A stretch of DNA of 64,000 nucleotides. Origin: Fasciolopsis buskii. Lineage: Eukaryota > Platyhelminthes > Trematoda > Plagiorchiida > Fasciolidae. The notes below the pieces were generated by a model. It did no database searches and had not been told where the DNA came from. It was given only the letters and a program-made list of their open reading frames with translations. This document shows positions 50,501 through 62,500 of this stretch, one piece after another (positions within the stretch are counted from its first letter, which is position 1; the number at the start of each line of letters is the position of its first letter). A program made the translations under genes and the position numbers. The stretch covers positions 7,306 to 71,305 of the forward strand of contig LUCM01006773.1 in NCBI GenBank assembly GCA_008360955.1, written 5' to 3'.

Positions 50501-53500
50501 ATAGGACGAATGCTCACTGGCGTCTAAGACGAACCATTAACCCCGTTTGGAAGGTGCGCGAATTGAACACTTAATAACCGGTTCATGATGAGGTAGGAGA
50601 CTTTACAATCGTCCTAGCACTGCCGTATGGGTTAGATTGTTTGATCAGAGACTCGGAATGAGGTGTCCTAAGCAACCGGGTGACGTCAGGCCCACTAGTG
50701 ACAGATGATGCAATAGTAGATAATGGAAGAGCCAGTATAAACATGGTAAACTCTAAACATTTTCTTTGCTTCTCCTATTTTCTCGCCTATTGTTCATCTG
50801 CTTAGCTGGGTTTCTAATGCTACTTGATCTGCATACAGGCTTGTGTTATCCATGCTGTTATTCACTGTCCACGCGTAATACTTACACAACCTTGAAAAAA
50901 TGACAGAGAAACCACTGAGAAATAAACCAATAATCATGCTGCTGGCACGAGCACGGCGATTCCAAAGATGAATGAAATATTTCCAAAAGACAGTCTCAAG
51001 CCGAAAGCCTACAGCGAATTCGTTGCACATTTAACAGCCGTTAGTTGTGGAGATTGCCTTTCCCATTCAAAATCCATTGTTTTTCGACTACAAATTGCAA
51101 GCCCACAAATTTGTTTCGCATGTTAAAGAAGCGGAATAACACACGTCAACTCCCGGCATAGACTGCTATTTAATGAACTCAGGCGCTCGTCTAGCTGTCG
51201 ACGGTGGCAGCCCATCGAGCCCGAATCGAAAATCAATGGTAAAATCGTTCCGGTGCTCCCGTACCTCCTTAGGTCACATCACGTCCGAACTTCCGGGATC
51301 AGTCACACCTAAATGAATACAGCCTTAGCACAGTATATGCGTGCCAGAAGGATCCGGTCGCTTTGGCCTCGACTATGCGAATGCTAAACAACCACAAGCG
51401 ATCAGTAAAAGATCGAAGAACGTGCAGTTTGGTGACTCATGGTGCATAACGATTTAGGCCAACAGTTGATAAGAGTAGGAGTCAAAAACAGCAAACAATA
51501 TTGCAGAACAGTACACACGAGACCTACCTTGAGTGCGGCACAATGAACCGGTGTGTGCACAGGGACGGAAATGCGTTGCGGATGTGAAAGTCGACGGAAA
51601 CGTAACTGATCTGCAGTCGGCTTATTCACATTTATCTGTGGAAGCGGTTTTGCCCATTCGGTATCGGATCGCCGACTGCGCACAGACGACGTTTCGGCAC
51701 TCAATCCCGAGCCCAGTTGCCATGCCACGACACCTCCGGTGGATCCAGTTGCATACAATCGCCGAAGTGGACTAAATTGTACATCATGAACCCAGCCAGA
51801 ATCGCACTGGGCGGAAAAAATGTGGCTAAACAAAGACGGTGAATGACACAAGTGGGGAGGGCGATGGTTGGAGGTAGTCAAATCATTCTGTTACACTTTG
51901 CCAAAGAAAGAACGAATATGCAAGATGGATAGGAAAGGAAACCTACACGGATGAGGAAAGAAAAGAACGTCGTAGTAGCCAACACACGTGTTCGTAATCA
52001 TTCCGAATCGATAGAAAATGATATTTTCACGGTTCGCAACTACTGTTTTTCAAAATCACCAGCCAGCTGGCTGACAGATCTTGTGGATGTGACACAGCTA
52101 CTTTACCTAAGCTCACCGTACATCTCCTAACCGCGTTGTCACGTCACTGCCCACAACATGGCTTCCTTCACTCCGTGACAGGAACAGAAAATAGGACACG
52201 ACATGGTAGGTGAATGTTGGCCGTAGGCACAGTTAGTGTAAGGAACGAAAAAACAGAATTATGCTCACAATTAATCACAAACTGTTACAATGTTTAAACG
52301 GGATTCTGTCATCAATTCGTTCCATCGGAGGATAGAAAAATGCCTACCCACTCATATTGGAATAAGTATTTAATTTTTATAGGAATTACAAAACTTGTCA
52401 TATAGGTGACAGCGTCGATAAAATTTTGAGACCACCTAAGAAGAATTAGAAGTAACTGTATGGACTAGTCAGTGTCTTGCCGAAACTGTGAATTTGGAAG
52501 GTCATAAAGTTTTCGGCATCGGCCGTACACAGGCAACACGATGAGATTCGCAAATCCTAGTAGTTTATCCACCAACAAATTCATTATCGTTCAGCACTGA
52601 ACAGCAAGGCAAGCCTCACTGACCGATGCTTTTGCCCTGAGTTACACGTACCTATACAAAGAGTGAACATCCAAGATAAACGGGGAGGGGATATCCACAA
52701 GCGGAAAAAGATAGGAATGATGCAGTAGCGAACACACGTTGCCACGCCTTTTGCTGACCTCCAGAAGGTTTCCTCTACTCCTTAGGAGGAACCCTAAGTA
52801 GGGCACAGTGTGATAGACGAGTGTTCGCCATACACAACATGTGACCCAACTCAAGTAGTCTGCTAAGATTCATACGCTGAGATAAGGTATTCTCAAAATT
52901 GGCACCTAAAACTAGATTCCTCACTTCTACACTACTCAACCGATCACTCCATCTAATCCCAACCACACTACGAGGACATCGCTGATCGAAAATCTCAAAG
53001 CGACGAACATCTCCTCGTAACCACACAACAGAACTGAGCGCACCGTGACATAATACACACGAACTTTCAACTTCACTGAAATATCAGACTAACGCCGCAA
53101 GTGTTTCAGTTTAGCGTACGTCGCTCAAGCCTACGATATACGCGTGTTCACTTCTACTGTTGTGCTACCATTGTTCGATACACAACTATCAAGGTAAGCG
53201 AAACGATCCACAATCATTAGTTCCTCTCCATCCAGTATCAAGCATCAAGTTCGGCACTACTGTCGTCCAGTCAGTCCTGTAACAACACTTTGCACTTTGA
53301 AGGTGTAGAGCACATGCCCAACCGAGCTACAGACCTCGACAGTCTGTCTATTGCACGCTGTGCATGGTCTCAGATTCGAACAGGCCTACCATTTCCTCTG
53401 TGCAACGCCATTCGACAGTGTTTCAGTGGCCGCGGAACCGGAATAGGACAGATAAAACCTAAACCAGTAAACATGGTCGGGTAGAAATTGTCTTTTTTGC

Positions 53501-56500
53501 GAGTCGATAGGGCTCGATCGTCGTACAGTTAGAAGCGTAACTGGGTACCATATTGTTTGTTTCTTACTTCTAATATTAATAAAATAACAGTGCACATCGC
53601 TTTTGAAGACGGAAGCCGCGGCCAGCAGAGCGACCCCAAGTGGGTGAGTTTATGTGCAGTGGGGGATTCAAACTCGCTGCCTCCTTGTTAAAATGCCGTG
53701 ATGTTGACCGATGGACTATCACAGGAACGTTTGTTCCCGAAAACGATTCTGGTTGACAAAGATTCTACTTAAAACTTTCAGAGCTGTGTATTTGTTCAGC
53801 AGGCCTCGTATCATTCCCGTTACGAGTGAATCGCGTTGTGAATAACGCGGCCAAAACGAAAACACAAATCTAATGATGTGGAGGAAAGAACTGAACTAAA
53901 CTGAATCTTGATTTATAAGAAACGACCTTTATGAGCAGTCAATGCTGACAATAATGTTGGCAAAACAGAAACAACGAGAAAGAAATATAAGACTGTCTAC
54001 CTGTCCACATGATGTGAGAGTGATGTAGAGGAAGACATGCGCAGATCAAACACTTTGACCACGCCATCCCCGAAACCGGCGGCTAAAAGTCGAAAATCCG
54101 GACTCCGAGTGAGCGTTGTGACACAGGCATCCGCTCCCGTGGAAATGTCACGCAGCCGAGATTCCCGTTCACAATCCCAAAGTCGGATGATTCGGGCGTC
54201 ACCACCTACGGCCAATTGTGTAGTTGACTGACTCCAATTAACAACCAAGCCAGCGTGATGAGTTGAAGGGATTAGATCATTTATCCCTGTCCTGTTGAGG
54301 GATACGGAGGTGGGACAGAAATAGGACGGTGAATTGGAGAAGTTTTACGCAAAAATGCGAACTTCTCAGAGACGTGTGAGGATGAAAAACAGTGGGAGAA
54401 AGATGGGAGTAGCACCAGTTCTGACGTCAGAATCCACTGGAAGATGCATTTGTACTTCACGTTAATATGTAGCATGGCATTAACATCCAGAAGAAATGGA
54501 ATTATGATTATTTTCACAACACTTGGTGAGTACTGCCGAAACCAATGGTAACGATGAGCGGGGATTATGGTCTTCACAACCCATGTGGAGATACTTTGTA
54601 AGCCTCCCACATTTTTTAAAGGCTTTTGAAAATTACTTGGCAAAAGTATTAGATAATCACACGTGATTTGCTCCGTGCCATCCTTGTCTCATTACCAGGC
54701 AAATATGTCCATTCTGTCAGCATATTATGCTGCGGTAGGCCCACCAACCGACGGAACCATCTGGCTGTTGGAATTGTGACATCAAGTAACCTTGATAGTC
54801 GACCCATTCCCAACCGAATTGATAGGGTTTTATCAAAACCGTTCCTTGTAAATGCTGTGTCCCCGAGGTTACCATATGAGGACATTCTCCTTTTCCTGTT
54901 TATTAACGATCTCACATCTAATACATGTAATCCAATCCTCTGCCGATGAAATCATCTTAAACTCTCCCCTGCCGCGAAACTACTAACAATGATGGCAATT
55001 GCAGTCTTATCAAGGAACTCCTTGATTCTTATTTGGACGAATAACCCCTTGAGGCACCCATAATCATACCAACGGGGACGATAACAAATATTCTTTTTCT
55101 ACTTCTTTCAAGCATTATTCACTTACTGTACATTTATCCCCTAAATCAATCAATCCATAATTCGCTTTTTTCGTATTAGACTTTTATACTTGTGAATGAC
55201 ATAATGTTAATAACACAGCGTTGTTGGTAGATGTAATGCGCCAACGTTTCGACTACCATGGGTAGTCTTTCTCAGGGCATTTGACTGTAAAAATTGCCTT
55301 GAGAAAGATCACCCACGGTAGTCGAAACGTTGGCGCATTACATCTACCAACAACGCTGTGTTATTAACATTATACCGTTCACAATTTAAAAACAATACAT
55401 GGCGCATCGATTTTTCGATACACTCCTTACATCATTTGGTCCTGAGATATTTTTACTCTTTCCAAGCTTACTCTCAGGTGAATACTGTAGTCATGAGTGG
55501 GGTGGATTACCATCTACTTCTTTTTCTTCATTTCTTGATCGGATTCGGTAGAGAACGACACGACTGAAAGACGATACGTCCGTGTAATTGAAGCAGCAGC
55601 CATAAGCTATTCAACACTGACTGCTTCACATCCACTTTGCATCATTACTATTTTGCTTTTCATCCTGTGACCTTGGCCCGCCTATCCTAATCATGGGGAT
55701 CTAGCCATTCTTATCAAATTTTTATACAAGTGTAACACTTCTCGCTCACAGCTTTTCTTTCACCGAGAAATGTTAATGGATATTGAACACACTTCTTCGT
55801 GTTCGCCCACAAGTACTTATCATTCTTCGTCTTAAAAGGACAAACAAACTATTACATGCTTCACAATATCTTCTGATTATGAAGTTTATTCCCATTCTGT
55901 AAGTAAATTTACGTGTAATACGAAAGAGACAGAATCAGAACAAAGATGTATAATAAACAAGTTGGGTTGAACATCCAAGGAATTTGGAAAGGCCTCAGAG
56001 TCACTTTGAAAAGGCCCCGATACAAAGCGACAAATTTCAGCGTTGTCGAAGACCTGTGTTGACCGCAGCTTAGACCGAGAACAAAGGGGGGAATCACGGA
56101 CGCAGAAGAACAAGCTAAGACATGAAATACTTGTTGCACTAAGAAAACTTTCAGTAATTCTGGCACTGAAGACCACGAGAAAATTGACGCGTTGAAACAG
56201 ACCGACAGTGATAAATTCTTTCTTGAATCACCAAAGAGGTTGACATCTTGATAATTGTGGAACCACGGAAACAGATATTCGTAATTGGAGCACAACGGAC
56301 TGACGAAACAGATTTCGATTCTGAAGACTTCATTCGAGTGTTTCAGTCCACTGAATTCAATTATCTACTAAACACTTCATATGCGTGATGTGCGGTGCAA
56401 TTGGCGGCGATGAGTGATTTCTTGTGCTCGCTGAGTGGCTACTGGCAAGTAGCCCAGTAGTCAACGCTGCACTTGAAAAATTACGAATGGCGTCGGTGTT

Positions 56501-59500
56501 TGCCAGCCACAAGCGAGCCAAATGTGTGCGCGAGCCTCAGCTACGATACCGGATGACGGTGTTTCCACTAACAGCGGTTGTACAATGAAGGTAGACAAGC
56601 GTAACAAAAAGGGCGGCCACAATGACAATTTTTGTACGGAGCGCAGATGTTTTCTAAAACATTCAATCGCATCTACGATAAACTCAAACAATACTCAGTT
56701 CGTTGATATGATTTTCCTCCGAGTAAGGCAAAATAGAAAGTACTAATAGCTGCTACTTCAAAAAACTTAGGCCCGGAATGCAAACAGACGGGTTATTTCG
56801 GTGTGAGTTGACAGTTTGTCAACGTTCAGCTCCTTACTACACATGGTCCCATGAGAAACCGCATGGCTTTACATCACTTCCATTTCAGGATCACGGTTGA
56901 CTGATCCTCGAGAAATTTTAAAGCATGTCTCTTCAAGATTCAAGCATCCAATAAAAAATTGCTTTGGAGACAACAATAGCGAAATGCAAGATTTCAGGAG
57001 AGAAGGGATGGGTTAAACAGAACAAGATCGTAATCGAACTAACCAGGCAGTAACGATTTCAGAATCTTGTCCGAGATCACGGATGTAATTCCGCCAGATA
57101 CGAATACGACCGTCATCGTGGGCCGTCAACAAGAGACTGCGCTCCTCAAATGCATTGAGAAATTGCATATCCGTCACCAAACCGACTTTTGTCGTATAAC
57201 TGTGATGAATAAATTAAATTAAATACAAGACGAGGGATAGGACGGATGAAGAATGAGAAATTATCCACTGTGATAACCCGATGTTATTCACAGATGACGA
57301 TAATGCTAGCACACAAGCTCCACATAATGGAATCCGGTTCCTGTTTCAGTGTCAGCTGAAACTAATAAAATTTGGAGCAACAACTCGGCGGTCAACAAAA
57401 GCTACTAATGACAGAAGAACAACAATGTATTGAGTACATGGTACCTTGTAGACAAATTTAAAAGAATTGTGTGAGACGGTCGACCTAGGGTCAAAGGGAG
57501 AATTGGCGAAAAACCGGAAGAAAACGACCCGACGTCACAAAGCTATGTAGATAGGATGAAATTTTATCACAAATAAAAATACATTGTCAAGCAACGAGAT
57601 AGAAGAAAATGATCACATCTTATACGAATGCTGGGAAGAGAATCCCAAAACCACTCGACCGATTTCGCGCTAATTATCGCTCATGAGTGGCACGCACCAT
57701 GTGCGTTTCCTGTCCAGTCACCTCAACACTGGTACTTTTGGAAATTGTTCCTGTTAGACGACGAGAATTGTCCGCAAATCATTTTGATTCATAAATGGAT
57801 ATACCATCCATGGACAGTCTTAGTGATTCAAATGGTCATTCTTTGAATATTCTATAACAGGATAATCTTGAACTTCAAAAATAATCTACACTGATTCAGT
57901 TTTGACCATTTCGAGACCGACCTGTACTAATCACATAATCAATCAGTTTCATTAGCAGACAGATTTATAGCTATATATATATGCGTCGGGAACACTGCTT
58001 GAACCTAACAATTTTTAAAAAGCGCAACGAGAAGACATCGTATGGGACTTTCTCAACAGAGGCCCATGGAGAAACAGGTCATCTGGGAGCATTTGGAGAG
58101 GCTTTCAGGGCGAGTTAGTCAATTTGGCGCCCGAGACATGCATCCCCAACTTCACTGAGGCATTCGTATTGACTCAGTAGTAACTTCCAAACCGATTGGA
58201 TAATCAAAAACATCTGGACCGATGTGGTCATCAAGAAATGCGTTGCTTGAGTCAGTTACTTCTTAATCACGAAAAAAGATTGCGCATGTGCACATGGGAC
58301 CAAAAGAATTTCGATCAGCAATCAATTGGATTAACTCCTGGAACGATCGATAATTGGTCGACGTGATGAACAAACGCTACAAGCTAGTAAATGGATTGAA
58401 TCATGGCTAAAAACAAGAAGCCATCATCACATCAGAAAGACATGATCACGAACAAAATTATACTGGACAAGATAGTGCGATGCGTCTCGAGCACAGTTAC
58501 CATCACGGGCTAATGAAAACCAACGAAGTTTAACCAGAACAGCAAATAAACAAGCGTCATTCAAAAAAGTCTAAGCGAAATATTGGAGAACTTGAAAGCG
58601 GTAAAATGCGAAAAAAACACTTAGTTGGCAATAAACACCCCACATTTTTTACTATATCCATGTGCAAATTAAGTTACGTGTCATGGGAGAACGTTCGCGA
58701 GACTGGTCGGCCGAATAACACGTGCGTTCTCGTATAGAATCAACTGAGAAAACCGCACGTGTAAGTAAAACACTCCATACTCGCAAAACGATCGGATAGT
58801 CGAAGAACAACGTCTCCTGGATTGGAGAAAAACAGACCATCGCAACGAAACATGATTTGTCATATGCAGTACACCACACTCTCGTTCAAACAACATTGAC
58901 AGTGTCCTGGAGACAAATTCGATTGTTCTCCGGATCGGTGCTAGTTTCAGAATGACCTCAAAATTCCGTTGTTTTTTTTTTGGAGCTTTTCCCCACCAAA
59001 CAGCCCAGCGGCTTCACAGATAAATAATTAGTGCAAAGAGCCGAAAAGAGGAATAATTGCTGGTGGAAGAATTTGATAACGGTCACCTTTATACTGCTGG
59101 TCAGACAAGACTGTGCAGCAGAAATCGACCTCTACATAAACTGGCCGAGATAAAGCAATCTTTTTTCACGGTCTCCTAAATGCACAATATTCCGGTCATA
59201 TTGATACTTGAAAATTGGATCTCCTGTGATCGTGTACGCGCACATCCACGCACAAGTACTAAGTAGCTAGTACACCAAACATACACGGTCTTATACCACC
59301 TGCTGAGAAGAGGCGTAATCTCAGTTGCACTGATTTCTGTGCAAGATGAGAATAAACTACACCACAAACGGTACCCGAACGGAACCGCGGCATGTAAGTG
59401 AAACGATAGGAAATAACAAAACTAATCAAAAGTAAATGAACGGAAACGGTGGGAACACAAAAATAAAGGAATGCGCTTTATACGAGATCTTCTCTCTTAA

Positions 59501-62500
59501 GAGATATCACAACCGAAAGAACGAGCACGACTTCCAGTGCTATAAAAAAGGCCATCTTCAAAATTGCCAGGACAAGATACATGTGCGTTCACTGCAATAA
59601 TCTAATAACAACACAAGATTAGGCTACTGTACCGATAGCATCTGAATGCGTCACCGATATCCATTCGTCTCGCAGATCTACTTACGAGAAGGTCAAGCAA
59701 AAAAAGATACCTAACAAAAAGACGACAAACACCTTCATCCAGTTCCACGGGAACAATTAGAATGATTTTCAGTTCGACAACTACTCCAAAAAAACCCTTG
59801 TCAAACACACAATTAAGCTTAAATATTGCTAGTAAGTCAATTACCGTCCATTCGAATGTTTCTCACTTGAGGGCTGTTTTACTCCTCCAATTGTATATTA
59901 GTAAAGCAACTGGGATATAGATTTTTCATCACTTTTGATCACGTTATTTATGTATGATCAAATACCGAGATTACTGAAGTACCCAGTACATCCAGACCTC
60001 GAGTTACAGGTAGAATAAAACACAAATCAACCGATTGTACCAGATATAAAAAACTGTACTGCAGTCAATAATTCATGACTGGTCAAATCAGTTCAGTTTG
60101 TTGGCATCATAAATCACGTAGAAAGAAGTCAGCAGTTCACTTGTATGCACAAACAAACAAAATTACTGAACCACATGTACCTTGTTGGTCTAAATACGCG
60201 GTTGACTGTATCGGATTCGTCCGATGTATTCACCCGACCCAACGGATCCAGTCCGAGCAGGGAACAGACAGCCAAATCGGTTCGGTCAGCTACGACCAAG
60301 TGAGACAGAAAAGGATGAAAGCGGATTAGGTTTGGCTCGTGGGAATTCTGCCATGAGGATACTTGAGTCAGAAAACCGGGATCAATGGAAGAGACCGGGG
60401 TCACGATCAGCGAGGATTCCTCGTCAACTTTCGTACCGCGGACATTGAGTCCAGTTCGTTCACGGGGACCAATAACTGCAGCCCAACGAATTCGTCCAGT
60501 TCGGGTGATTTCCCGTTGCTGTTCTAATCTAGTCAGTCGATCCGCGTAGGCCACTGCGTCCGGATCGACTGAGACAGCCCCCAGTGCGGCTAGTTCCCGG
60601 TTCGGATGGGGACAGCGCCGCGGTAAGACAATCGAGTCGGAGTCTGCAAAATGAGGCGAAAAAGCCGGCTGATTAAAAGAGGTTAATCAAATGATTTCAA
60701 ATTCTATTTCATCTAGTCGAATTATTGAATAAACCAGATAAGTAAATGAAGCCAGTGAAGTATTGCTCACGAATTACATGGGAATCAGGGGCAATCTAGC
60801 AAACAGGCAAAGTGCTTCGGGCTAAATCAAAACGTTATTTTACTCATATCCAGAACTGATTATTCAGCGACGAAAGAAATCGACAGCTCTGCAGGTATTC
60901 GTATCCATCAACGTCAATTACGCAGAAGTGTTTCATAGACTTCAAATGTCTATCTTGAATCATCACTTCCCACCAAAACACAGCAAAGCAACTGAGGAGT
61001 CCGTTACATTGAAAGAACGATGCTGAATATCGGAGTAACTCAACGTGATGCAAACACAAGTTGGATGGGTTGCCCACTCAAACTTAAGTCACAGCAGGCC
61101 AAGAATCAATCATCCAAAATGCACCACAACAGCGAAATCAAATGAAAAAATAAACTTCAATACTTTGCTCACACAAAAAGATAAAACATAAGTTGCGCCG
61201 AACATCCTCTAAGCTGAGCAAAAAGTATATCAAAGAGCAGTAGGAGAAGGAAAGAAATACGAAAAAACGGCAGTGGGAATGCAACTAACATCAAATGCGG
61301 ACAGGCATTCGGAGGTGACCCAGGGTCCGAATTGGTTATCACCCACGAGACCTCTCGGTATACTTTCAAATGATCGTGCATCCTACACAGATTTCACTAA
61401 GCCTATTCACACGAAAGCGGGAAGACGTTCGCAAATGCCCAGCGTTTCCCATCGGGCTCACTGAGCCTTGGTAACCAATGCAGGACAAATAGCTGAACGC
61501 AGCTAACTAGGTAAGTGAAACGATCCACAATAATTAGTTCTTCTCCAACCAATATTAATTTCGAGACTACTGCCGTCTAACCCAGAAACAGCACTGTATA
61601 ATTTGAAGACGCAAAGCACCTAGCTATATACCTCGAGAGTCTGTCCAGTGCACGTTACACATAGACCGCAGACTCGGACAGGCACACAGCGCGTTCTCCG
61701 CAACCTAGGTCACGTAGCCCTCCCCGGTTCAGCCTCTTCAGTTTGGAGACCTCCTAAAGCATGCTCCATCACCTCGTCCATGACGAAGTAGAACAGGATT
61801 GAAGTGATAGGACACCCTTGTCGAACGTCATTCGAATGAACTTCATAGTTCGTCGTATACCCTCACGCGACCATAGGTATGCAAGTACAATGCTCGCAAC
61901 AGGTTCAAGAACTTCACTGGCGTACTCCTCCGGTGGAGAGCACTGAGTAGTGCTGGTCGATCCATGGAGTCGAACACACTTTTCAAGTCGAGAAAGACTA
62001 CGATCGCAGGGCAGCGGTGTGTGTGGCGCTTTTCCAGTGAATGCCGTAGAGTTAATATCTGGTCGATGCAACCTCGACCTGGCCGAAATCTGACCTGTTG
62101 TTCGCGGATATTACTCTCGCGAATCGGTGTCAAACGGTAAAGCATTAACGGAGCTAACACCTTAGTAACTATTGGAATTAAACTAATCCCACGATGATTG
62201 CTGCAGTTACTCCGTGTGCCCTTCTTGAGAACGGGTACAGTCAGTGACTCACCCCATGATAATGGAATACGTTTCCGGTTCCAAATATCACGAAGTAAGG
62301 TGCTTCTCCACCCATTTTAAAAAGAACCAGGAGAAGTTCGTCGGAACCGGCTGATTTTCCCCGCTTCAGAAGTCGAATATTCGACTGTACTTCCACTCCC
62401 GTTGGAGGGTCGACAGACATTCCCCAAGGACATTCAGATGAGCCTACTTCGACAGCCAACGTTTTTCATGTTTAACTGGTCTAGCTACAGTTTACAAACA

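Noticed and set aside
60224..60448. Forward frames over 60075-60448
   Set aside because: Antisense to RPTOR exon 3, whose splice phases fit its neighbours.
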